Assembly: GCA_017540085.1 (NCBI GenBank) | Contig: JAFYBQ010000014.1 | Coordinates: 1 to 42,209, forward strand | Origin: Synergistaceae bacterium | Lineage (GTDB): Bacteria; Synergistota; Synergistia; Synergistales; Aminobacteriaceae | Direction: 5' to 3' | DNA length: 42,209 nt | Shown: positions 15,037 through 22,375 of the stretch, in pieces | Layout of the letters: each line of letters begins with the position of its first letter | How positions within the stretch are numbered: position 1 is the first letter of the stretch | Position numbers and translations under genes: made by a program | Notes under the pieces: model-generated | Told to the model about the DNA's origin: nothing | The model's input: only the letters and a program-made list of their open reading frames with translations | The model's database searches: none

Positions 15037-15101
15037 TACCCCCCTCCGTAAACGGTGTCCCCCCTAAGTTAGGGGAGAGGGAGCAAGGCGGAAGAGGGGT
15101 A
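15037..15101. repeat. REP-like palindromic element
   Basis: The segment begins TACCCC and ends GGGGTA. Its outer arms are near-complementary (TACCCCCCTCCG against CGGAAGAGGGGTA), and an inner palindrome, CCCCTAAGTTAGGGG, lies inside. Such nested C-rich/G-rich palindromes are typical of dispersed intergenic repeats in gut bacteria. It fills most of the gap between the 461-aa gene and dxs and could act as a hairpin at the end of the first transcript. No second copy is evident in this window. The only purine-rich candidate ribosome site of dxs (GAGGGG) lies in its right arm. Confidence 0.6.
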
Positions 15102-15115
15102 AACATAAAAGTGAT

Positions 15116-16963
15116 ATGAATTTTCTGCGACAAGGATTCACACATAAAGACCTGCTGAATATCGATGATGACAAACTGCCCCTGCTGGCTGACGATGTGA
15201 GGTCGGTTGTTGTTGACACAGTGAGGAAAAACGGCGGGCATTTAGGCTCATCACTCGGAGTCGTTGAGCTGACAATAGCAATGCTGAAAGTTTTTGACCC
15301 ACTCAATGACCGCATAATTTTTGATGTCGGCCATCAGTCCTACCCGTACAAGATTCTCACAGACAGGTTTGACCGCTTTCACACTCTCCGAATGAAGGAC
15401 GGAATATCAGGTTTCCCCCGCCGGAATGAGTCGCCCTATGACCATTTCAACACGGGACACTCAAGCACATCAATTTCTGCGGCACTGGGTTACGCAAAGG
15501 CGCGGGACTTGCTTCACGAGGACAGGAATATTATTGCCTTCATCGGGGACGCTTCATTGATTAACGGGCTTGCGTTCGAGGCACTGAATTACGTCCGCGA
15601 GACAAACACCCGCCTGATTATCATCCTCAACGACAACAGGCACTCAATCAGCAACAGGGTCGGGGGATTCTCTACGGTTCTTGCGGAGCTGTCAGCCAAC
15701 ACGATATACAGGAGGGCAAAAAACTTTTTCCGGCGGCATTTTGGAGGCAACAGCAGACAGCCTTACGCGGGGAACACGAATCTTTTAGCCCGCGCAAGAA
15801 ATTTCTTCAAGGCATTCACCAGGCCGATAAACATTTTCGACAAGCTCGGAATAAAGTACTGGGGGCCTTTCGACGGCCACGACATGAAGACCGCTATCCG
15901 TATGATGACGCTGGCCAAGAATTACTACAGGCCGGTGATACTTCACTTCAACACCGTGAAAGGCAAAGGACTCCCGGAAGCAGAGTCAGACCCGACAAAG
16001 TATCATCAGCTTTCACCCGCAGGGACTCCGAAATTTCGAACATGGAGCGAGGCGGCCTCAGAGATTGCCGAAGAGTTAGCCATGAACGATGACAGAATAG
16101 TCTGCTTCACGGCGGCCATGATGACGGGGGTGAAGCTGGAGAAATTCTCGCGGGCATTTCCGGGACGGTTCTTTGATGTCGGAATCGCCGAGTCTCACAT
16201 GCTCACGATGGCGGCAGGGCTTGCGGCGGGAGGTATGCGCCCGTGGGTGTTCATATACTCGACATTCTTGCAGAGGGCTACGGATCAGCTAATGCACGAC
16301 ATTGCGCTTCAGAATCTTCCTGTTGTGATTATGGTTGACCGCGCCGGGCTGTCAGGCTCAGACGGCGACACACATCAGGGAATGCTCGATATTCCGTGGG
16401 GCAGGCCGGTTCCGAACCTCGAAATTTACGCCCCCTGCGATGAAGACTCCCTCCGTGAATGTATGCTCATTGCCTCAAAACGTAACGGCCCGACATTGAT
16501 ACGTTACCCCCGCGGGAAAATCCCGGACGGAAAAATCACAGTCAGCACAGAAAATGGAATCGCAAAAATTTCTGACGGTCATAACTGGGCACTGTTCGGG
16601 AACGGCGCAGGCGTGAATATCATGCTTGACGTTCGTGAAACGGCGCGGCGTGAAGGCGTTGACGTTCCTGCGGTGTATGACGTTCGGAGGGTCAAGCCGA
16701 TTGACGCGGAGGAATTGCGCGGGATTCTGGGACGGTACAAAGTTGCAGCGGTGATTGAGGATAACTACATGGCCGGGGGATTCGGCGAGGCTTTCGGGGC
16801 ATTAATCGCGGAGAAGGGACTCGGCGTGAAATTATTGCGTTTCGGAGTGCCTGATGTCTGCGTGAAACATGCAACACAGGAGGAACAGCGCGAGCTTTAC
16901 GGAATGACCGCCCGGAATATCATTGACACGTACAGGAATGAAGGACAAACAGAGACTCGATAA
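15116..16963 (+). CDS. dxs: 1-deoxy-D-xylulose-5-phosphate synthase
   Basis: DXS condenses pyruvate and glyceraldehyde 3-phosphate with thiamine diphosphate, the first step of the MEP isoprenoid pathway. At 615 residues it has the normal length. It has H42 (GGHLGSSLG), DVGHQSYPYKIL, GHSSTSISAALG, the ThDP loop ending LNDN (172-174), FDGHD, the catalytic Glu E359 (IAESH), DRAGLSGSDGDTHQG and RYPRG. An oddity is the ThDP/Mg motif, which reads GDA (144-146) where the family nearly always has GDG. The metal-ligand Asp is kept. The gene opens a run through tlyA to gmd; its ribosome site is weak and lies 16 bases upstream in the palindromic element. Confidence 0.93.
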   Translation: MNFLRQGFTHKDLLNIDDDKLPLLADDVRSVVVDTVRKNGGHLGSSLGVVELTIAMLKVFDPLNDRIIFDVGHQSYPYKILTDRFDRFHTLRMKDGISGFPRRNESPYDHFNTGHSSTSISAALGYAKARDLLHEDRNIIAFIGDASLINGLAFEALNYVRETNTRLIIILNDNRHSISNRVGGFSTVLAELSANTIYRRAKNFFRRHFGGNSRQPYAGNTNLLARARNFFKAFTRPINIFDKLGIKYWGPFDGHDMKTAIRMMTLAKNYYRPVILHFNTVKGKGLPEAESDPTKYHQLSPAGTPKFRTWSEAASEIAEELAMNDDRIVCFTAAMMTGVKLEKFSRAFPGRFFDVGIAESHMLTMAAGLAAGGMRPWVFIYSTFLQRATDQLMHDIALQNLPVVIMVDRAGLSGSDGDTHQGMLDIPWGRPVPNLEIYAPCDEDSLRECMLIASKRNGPTLIRYPRGKIPDGKITVSTENGIAKISDGHNWALFGNGAGVNIMLDVRETARREGVDVPAVYDVRRVKPIDAEELRGILGRYKVAAVIEDNYMAGGFGEAFGALIAEKGLGVKLLRFGVPDVCVKHATQEEQRELYGMTARNIIDTYRNEGQTETR

Positions 16964-17732
16964 ATTACTGCCTGAGCTGGGACTCGCTGAAACACGCGCA
17001 AAGGCTCAGGCTCTTATTATGGCCGGAAAAGTCCGGGTGAACGATCAGACCGTAACAAAAGCCGGAGCTATGTATGAGCGCGGGATAAATATCACGGTTG
17101 ACGATGTGCCGAAATGGGCGGGGCGTGGTGCGCTGAAATTATTGCGGGCGTTCGAGGTTTTCGGGCTTGACGTCGCCGGGAAGGTCTGCGCTGATTTCGG
17201 AGCGTCAACAGGAGGATTCACGGACGTATTATTGTCGAACGGTGCGCGGAAAGTCTACGCGGTTGATGTCGGTTACGGCCAATTGATATGGAGGCTTGCG
17301 AGTGATTCGCGTGTTGTCGTAATGGACAGGACTAACGCAAGGTATTTGACCCGTGAAAATTTCCCTGAGACGATAATTTTTGCGGGGTGTGATGTCTCGT
17401 TCATATCGCTGAAACTGATTCTCCCGGTGCTTGATGATGTGGCTGACTCTGAAGCCGTCGTGTTAATCAAACCTCAATTTGAGGCCGGAAGGGACAGAAT
17501 TTCGCGGGGGGTAGTCCGGGACAAGTCGATTCATGCAGAAGTTATTGACGAAATATTGAGCTTCATACGGGAAAAAACGCGGTTCAAAGTTGCCGGGCTT
17601 ACGTATTCGCCTGTAAGAGGGCAGGAAGGGAACATAGAATTTTTGTGCCATATTACGCACGGCGGAGAGGATAAAAAGTTTGCCGTTAATGATATAGTTG
17701 ACGAGGCGCACGAAAAAACGGGGAGTGATTAA
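16938..17732 (+). CDS. tlyA: TlyA-family rRNA methyltransferase (RNA 2'-O-methylation)
   Basis: I choose the ATG at 16938 (MKDKQRLDKLL), which matches the family start, over a TTG at 16923; both lie inside the end of dxs. The protein (264 aa) has an N-terminal S4 RNA-binding domain (about residues 5-60: LGLAETRAKAQALIMAGKVRVN). It is followed by an FtsJ-like methyltransferase fold with the SAM-binding loop DFGASTGGFTDVLLSNGA, the downstream AVDVGYGQL, and the catalytic-type Lys in VVLIKPQFE. TlyA proteins 2'-O-methylate cytidines in 16S/23S rRNA; some are also described as haemolysins. A dxs-tlyA pair is common in Firmicutes and relatives. Confidence 0.92.
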   Translation: MKDKQRLDKLLPELGLAETRAKAQALIMAGKVRVNDQTVTKAGAMYERGINITVDDVPKWAGRGALKLLRAFEVFGLDVAGKVCADFGASTGGFTDVLLSNGARKVYAVDVGYGQLIWRLASDSRVVVMDRTNARYLTRENFPETIIFAGCDVSFISLKLILPVLDDVADSEAVVLIKPQFEAGRDRISRGVVRDKSIHAEVIDEILSFIREKTRFKVAGLTYSPVRGQEGNIEFLCHITHGGEDKKFAVNDIVDEAHEKTGSD

Positions 17733-17738
17733 CGTTAC

Positions 17739-19061
17739 ATGAGGCAGAAAGAATTTCTTGAGCTTTGCGCGAATGGCAGACGTGAAGAGATAGAGTCAGC
17801 AATAAAATCCGGGATTGACGTAAACAGGAAGGCATATATATACGGGGCGAAAGTGCCGCCGATTTTTGTCGCAGTAATGGAGGAAAACGCCGAGGCCGTA
17901 AAACTGCTGCTTGAATATGGAGCGCGCTCCGGGGACGGTTTCACGGCTGCTGTGGTAAAGGGGAAAAAGAAGCTGCTGAAGCTCCTTGTTGACAGCGGCG
18001 GGGACATCAGCCAGGACGACTCGAACGGACATAATCCCCTGTTCCTTGCGGTAGTCTCGAACAAAGCAAAGGTAGTGCGGTGGCTCATTGAGCTTGGCGC
18101 GGATGTCAACAAACGGAATGAAGCGGGCTATAACGTTCTGACATACACTGTGCTTGCTCAGATGAAAGAAATGCGCGAGGACAGGAAGCAGTTTGACCCC
18201 GAAATAATACGCGCCCTCATGAAAGCCGGGGCAGATTATGACGAGGCTATGATTATCGCGGTGAAATCGGGAAATATTCCCTTCATCGATATTATTCTTG
18301 ACTGCGGAGCGGACATCAACAGGCCGTGCGATTTTGAGGACGAGCAGACTCCCTTAGCGGCGGCCATGTTCACGGGAGAGAAGCCAATAGACGCTGAGAT
18401 GGTGAAATTTCTTGCTGACAGGGGCGCATACCTCGATGAAATTTTCGAGTTAAGCCCGGAAGTTATGACTAACGCCCTGAACGTTTCAATCACAGCGAAT
18501 CGGCCGGACATCGCAGAAATTCTCCTTTCACACGGAGCTGACCCGAATTTTCAGGATCCTACCGGGCGCACCTCGCTGGTATATGCCGTAGTTACGGATG
18601 AAGACATTGTGCGGTTACTGCTTGAGTACGGAGCTGACCCGAATATAGCGGACAAAAACAGCCGCACTCCCCTAATGCTGGCGGCTCTTGATGTCGGCAC
18701 TGAGCCGGGAATAATGGAGTTGCTGATACAGCACGGGGCAGACATAAACGCGCAGGACGAGGACGGAATGACGGCACTTTTGTGGGTTGTCGCGGGCAAG
18801 GACAGGAGTCCCGGCCTCACAATGTCATCACTGATTCGGACAGGGGGCTTCATGGCTGAGGGGTGGCAGTCATGGTTCAGGCTTCTTGTGGTTTACACGG
18901 CGTTGAAGCGCGAGGCACAGCTCGACAGCATTCGGCTTCTTGTGAATCACGGTGCTGATGTCTATATGCCTGACAGCAAGGGGATAAACGCATTGATGTG
19001 CGCGATGATGAATTTCGATGACGAGGCAGCAGAAATTATGACAAACAATAAGGATGAATAA
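17739..19061 (+). CDS. Ankyrin-repeat protein
   Basis: A 440-residue protein built of roughly ten to twelve ankyrin repeats with no signal peptide. Clear units are EAVKLLLEYGAR (near 55), KVVRWLIELGADVNKRN (near 110), EIIRALMKAGADYD (near 155), DIAEILLSHGADPNFQDPTGRTSLVYAV, then DIVRLLLEYGADPNIADKNSRTPLMLAA, IMELLIQHGADINAQDEDGMTALL and SIRLLVNHGADVYMPDSKGINALM. Ankyrin stacks mediate protein binding; the partner is unknown. It lies 6 nt after tlyA and its stop overlaps the start of the polysaccharide-exporter permease, so it is translationally linked to the export genes. I see no enzymatic domain. Confidence 0.88.
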   Translation: MRQKEFLELCANGRREEIESAIKSGIDVNRKAYIYGAKVPPIFVAVMEENAEAVKLLLEYGARSGDGFTAAVVKGKKKLLKLLVDSGGDISQDDSNGHNPLFLAVVSNKAKVVRWLIELGADVNKRNEAGYNVLTYTVLAQMKEMREDRKQFDPEIIRALMKAGADYDEAMIIAVKSGNIPFIDIILDCGADINRPCDFEDEQTPLAAAMFTGEKPIDAEMVKFLADRGAYLDEIFELSPEVMTNALNVSITANRPDIAEILLSHGADPNFQDPTGRTSLVYAVVTDEDIVRLLLEYGADPNIADKNSRTPLMLAALDVGTEPGIMELLIQHGADINAQDEDGMTALLWVVAGKDRSPGLTMSSLIRTGGFMAEGWQSWFRLLVVYTALKREAQLDSIRLLVNHGADVYMPDSKGINALMCAMMNFDDEAAEIMTNNKDE

Positions 19062-19932
19062 TATTTTGTTTCTGCAATGGTTAAAACGCTGGATAAAGCC
19101 GGCCAAGCTGGGACAGTTCGACATGATAATAGAGCCGAACAAAACGACAGCAGATTTCATTTACGAGCTTGTGAAGTTCCGCGAGCTTTTTGTGTTCATG
19201 GCACTGCGCGACATTCTTGTGAGGTACAAGCAGACTGTCATAGGCGTTGCGTGGAGCGTTATACGTCCGCTTCTCAGCATGGTGATATTCACCGTGATAT
19301 TCGGGCGTGTGGCAAAACTTCCCAGCGAGGGAGTCCCGTATCCGATAATGGTATTCTCGGCTCTGCTTCCGTGGCAGTATTTCGCAAACTCAATATCAAG
19401 CAGCTCCGAGTCATTCCTGAGAGCGTCAACAATGATAAGCAAGATATATTTCCCGCGCATAATTCTTCCCACGTCAGCCGTGTTAGTGAGTGCGGTTGAT
19501 TTCGTAATATCGTTCGTGCTTCTGTGTATATTGATGCTGGTGTACAGGTTCATGCCGTCGCCAATGATATTTTTGCTTCCCGTGTTCTTTATCCCCGCAA
19601 CGACAACGGCACTGGGCATAGGCTATTTCTTCTCCGCTGTGGGAGTGAGATACCGCGATTTCCGGCACATTATGCCCTTCATTGTGCAGTTCGGGCTTTA
19701 TGTTTCGCCTGTAGGATTCTCAAGCTCCGTAATCCCGGACAGATGGCGGCTTCTTTACAGCCTGAATCCTATGGTAGGAGTCATTGACGGCTTCAGATGG
19801 TGCATACAGGGCACGGCCTCTTCTCTGTACCTTCCCGGCTTCATAATATCGCTGATAAGCTCAACGCTCATTTTCTGGTACGGCCTAAAATATTTCAGGA
19901 AGACTGAGCGGACATTTGCCGACTACATTTAG
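19054..19932 (+). CDS. wzm: ABC-2 type polysaccharide exporter permease (Wzm-like)
   Basis: A 292-residue membrane protein of the Wzm/TagG/KpsM family that moves undecaprenyl-linked glycans across the inner membrane. Typical text: FRELFVFMALRDILVRYKQTVIGVAWSVIRPLLSM (cytoplasmic amphipathic part and first helix), GVPYPIMVFSALLPWQYF, SKIYFPRIILP, and VGVRYRDFRHIMPFIVQFGLYVSPVGF near the C-terminus. Six membrane helices are visible. The ATG at 19054 overlaps the ankyrin gene stop by 8 nt. A second in-frame ATG at 19123 (MIIEPNKTTADF) resembles the usual family start better, so the true N-terminus may be 23 residues shorter. The ATPase partner follows after 14 nt. Confidence 0.92.
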   Translation: MNNILFLQWLKRWIKPAKLGQFDMIIEPNKTTADFIYELVKFRELFVFMALRDILVRYKQTVIGVAWSVIRPLLSMVIFTVIFGRVAKLPSEGVPYPIMVFSALLPWQYFANSISSSSESFLRASTMISKIYFPRIILPTSAVLVSAVDFVISFVLLCILMLVYRFMPSPMIFLLPVFFIPATTTALGIGYFFSAVGVRYRDFRHIMPFIVQFGLYVSPVGFSSSVIPDRWRLLYSLNPMVGVIDGFRWCIQGTASSLYLPGFIISLISSTLIFWYGLKYFRKTERTFADYI

Positions 19933-19946
19933 AGGGGGCATGAGAA

Positions 19947-21239
19947 ATGTTAGCACTGAAAATTGAAGACCTGGGAAAACGCTATGTGATAGCCCACAGG
20001 GGAAATAATCGGCTTTATGATGTTCTTGCGGATTATACAGCGAGGCTTGCGCGCAGGGTCAGGCATCCTTTTGCGCCGAGGTCAAAGCCGAAAGGAGTCG
20101 AAGATTTCTGGGCGTTGCGGAACATAACATTTGACGTTGAGCAGGGCGAGCGAATCGGAATCATCGGCCATAACGGTGCGGGAAAGTCAACACTTCTGAA
20201 GCTCCTAAGCCGCATAACAGATCCCACAGAAGGCAGGATTTCCATCAAAGGAAGAGCGTCAAGCCTGCTTGAAGTCGGTACGGGATTTCACCCGGATTTG
20301 TCAGGCCGCGAAAATATTTACATGAACGCCGCGATTCTGGGAATGAAAGTACACGAGATACGCCGCAATTTTGACGCTATCGTTAATTTTGCCGGGGTCG
20401 AGAAATTTCTTGACACGCCCGTGAAACGCTATTCGTCCGGGATGTATGTCCGTCTTGCGTTCGCGATTGCCGCTCATCTCAATTCCGAAATACTGATTGT
20501 TGATGAGGTTCTTGCTGTCGGTGATATGAACTTCCAGAAAAAATGTCTCGGAAAAATGGACGAGATTAGCCGCGGGGAAGGGCGCACCGTTCTTTTCGTC
20601 AGCCACAATATGGGAGCTATCATGCAGCTTTGCAACAGGATAATATGCCTCGACAGCGGCAGGATGATTCTTGATACGCCTGACGTAAATGAAGGTGTCG
20701 AGAAATATATGGATATGTCCCATCTTCAGACGACAGATGCGGAATGGAACAATCCCGGCGGGAAATTCGATAACGATTACTTCACGCCGCTTAGATTCGG
20801 AGTGTATAACGCTCAGGGGGAAATCAATCTTTCGTCAGTCAGACGCAATGATGAGCTGTATGTTGAAATTGAAGGCATAGTGAAGAAACCCGAAAAGGGA
20901 CTCGGAGTCGGATACTCGCTTTACTCGCAGGAAGGAATATTGTTATACAGGACGTACCAAGCTGATCAGGACGACACGCCCGGAGCACTTCCGATTCTTG
21001 AAGGCCGCGTAGTTCTGCGGGGAAGGCTTCCGCTTGAGGTGCTTAACATGGGTCAGTTCAGGCTTGATTTGTCGGTTACCATGAATAATGTGAGCTGGAT
21101 TGTTGTCCCTAACGTGAGGGGTAACCCGTCTGTGTCATTCACGATTGAGCCTCACCTCGACAGCTCATCGCCATACAGGACAATAAAGAAGCCCGGCCCT
21201 ATGATGATAAACAGCAATTGGATCCTCAAAGGAGAGTAG
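19947..21239 (+). CDS. wzt: Polysaccharide exporter ATPase with C-terminal glycan-recognition domain (Wzt-like)
   Basis: A 430-residue ATPase partner of the Wzm-like permease. The ABC domain (about 1-250) has Walker A GHNGAGKST (74-82), the Q-loop region LLEVGTGFHPDLSGRENI, signature YSSGMYVRLAFAIAAHL and Walker B ILIVDEVLAVGD. The long insertion before Walker A (YDVLADYTARLARRV, then VEDFWALRNITF) is typical of this subfamily. Residues about 270-420 form a beta-rich extension like the Wzt C-terminal domain, which in E. coli O8/O9a and similar systems recognises the capped end of the O-antigen. That would make this a chain-end-recognising exporter. The gene precedes gmd by 3 nt. Confidence 0.92.
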   Translation: MLALKIEDLGKRYVIAHRGNNRLYDVLADYTARLARRVRHPFAPRSKPKGVEDFWALRNITFDVEQGERIGIIGHNGAGKSTLLKLLSRITDPTEGRISIKGRASSLLEVGTGFHPDLSGRENIYMNAAILGMKVHEIRRNFDAIVNFAGVEKFLDTPVKRYSSGMYVRLAFAIAAHLNSEILIVDEVLAVGDMNFQKKCLGKMDEISRGEGRTVLFVSHNMGAIMQLCNRIICLDSGRMILDTPDVNEGVEKYMDMSHLQTTDAEWNNPGGKFDNDYFTPLRFGVYNAQGEINLSSVRRNDELYVEIEGIVKKPEKGLGVGYSLYSQEGILLYRTYQADQDDTPGALPILEGRVVLRGRLPLEVLNMGQFRLDLSVTMNNVSWIVVPNVRGNPSVSFTIEPHLDSSSPYRTIKKPGPMMINSNWILKGE

Positions 21240-21242
21240 CGC

Positions 21243-22334
21243 ATGAAGAAAGCATTAATCACAGGAGTTACGGGGCAGGACGGTGCATATTTGACGGCGT
21301 TCCTGCTGAAGAAGGGCTACGAGGTTCACGGCCTGAAGCGGAGAAGCTCAATCTTCAACACAATGAGGATTGACGAGTTCTATAAGGACTTGCACGAGGA
21401 GGGGCATAAATTTTTCCTGCATTACGGCGACCTTACCGACTCCAGCAACTTAATACGAATGGTGCAGGAGATTCAGCCCGATGAAATATACAACCTTGCG
21501 GCGCAGAGCCATGTAAAAGTCTCGTTCGAGGAGCCTGAATACACCGCCGACTCTGACGGACTCGGAACACTCAGACTACTTGAGGCCATAAGAATACTGG
21601 GGCTTGAGTCCCGCACGAAATTTTACCAGGCATCAACGAGCGAATTATTCGGGAAAGTCCAAGAGACTCCGCAGAAAGAGTCAACGCCCTTTTACCCCCG
21701 AAGTCCATACGCCGCTGCGAAATTATATGCTTACTGGATAACGGTAAATTACCGTGAAGCCTATAACATTTTCGCCTGCAACGGAATACTCTTCAACCAT
21801 GAGTCAGAATTACGCGGGGAAACTTTCGTAACGCGCAAAATCACAAGAGCCGCCGCCCGAATCGCGCTGGGTCTTCAGGAGAAAACATATCTCGGCAATC
21901 TCAACGCAAGACGCGACTGGGGATACTCTGAAGACTACGTGCGGGCTATGTGGATGATACTTCAACAGGAAAAGCCCGACGATTTTGTGATTGCCACAGG
22001 TGAAACGCATTCGGTGAGGGAGTTTGCGACTCTGGCATTCCACGAGGCCGGAATAAATATCGAATGGCATGGAGAAGGCATCGGCGAGAAAGGAATAGAC
22101 ACAGCGACAGGAAGGACAGTTGTTGAGGTTGACTCGCGTTATTTCCGCCCGACTGAAGTAGATTTGCTGCTGGGAGACCCGTCAAAGGCCGAGCGCGTTT
22201 TAGGGTGGAAAAGAAAAGTAACATTCCCGGAATTAGTCAAACGCATGGTGAAATATGACATGGAGCTTTTCAGGAAGGATATATTAATCCGGGACGCAGG
22301 CTATAAGGTAACAAGCGCGATTGAAGAAGTTTAG
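21243..22334 (+). CDS. gmd: GDP-mannose 4,6-dehydratase
   Basis: The enzyme converts GDP-D-mannose to GDP-4-keto-6-deoxy-D-mannose, the precursor of D-rhamnose, L-fucose and related sugars in surface glycans. The 363-residue short-chain dehydrogenase has the NADP-binding loop [10 protein letters not shown] at its N-terminus and RRSS (residues 33-36), which fits NADPH use. [19 protein letters not shown] follows. The catalytic set is T132 and E134 (STSELFG) with Y156-K160 (YAAAK), the same numbering as in the E. coli enzyme. [16 protein letters not shown] follows. GGAGAG precedes the ATG. No downstream reductase (rmd or fcl) is in the window, so the final sugar is open. Confidence 0.95.
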   Translation: MKKALITGVTGQDGAYLTAFLLKKGYEVHGLKRRSSIFNTMRIDEFYKDLHEEGHKFFLHYGDLTDSSNLIRMVQEIQPDEIYNLAAQSHVKVSFEEPEYTADSDGLGTLRLLEAIRILGLESRTKFYQASTSELFGKVQETPQKESTPFYPRSPYAAAKLYAYWITVNYREAYNIFACNGILFNHESELRGETFVTRKITRAAARIALGLQEKTYLGNLNARRDWGYSEDYVRAMWMILQQEKPDDFVIATGETHSVREFATLAFHEAGINIEWHGEGIGEKGIDTATGRTVVEVDSRYFRPTEVDLLLGDPSKAERVLGWKRKVTFPELVKRMVKYDMELFRKDILIRDAGYKVTSAIEEV

Positions 22335-22340
22335 CGTAAA

Positions 22341-22375
22341 AACCGGGGGGCCGGGCTAATTCCCGGTGTCCCCGC
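22341..22375 (-). terminator. Intrinsic terminator of the AddB-like gene
   Basis: On the minus strand, CCGGG-AATTAG-CCCGG forms a stable hairpin extended by flanking GGGG/CCCC, followed by GGTTTTTA. It overlaps the last codons of the nuclease gene and sits between two convergent genes, so it may also stop transcripts arriving from gmd, though without a T-run in that direction. Confidence 0.6.
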
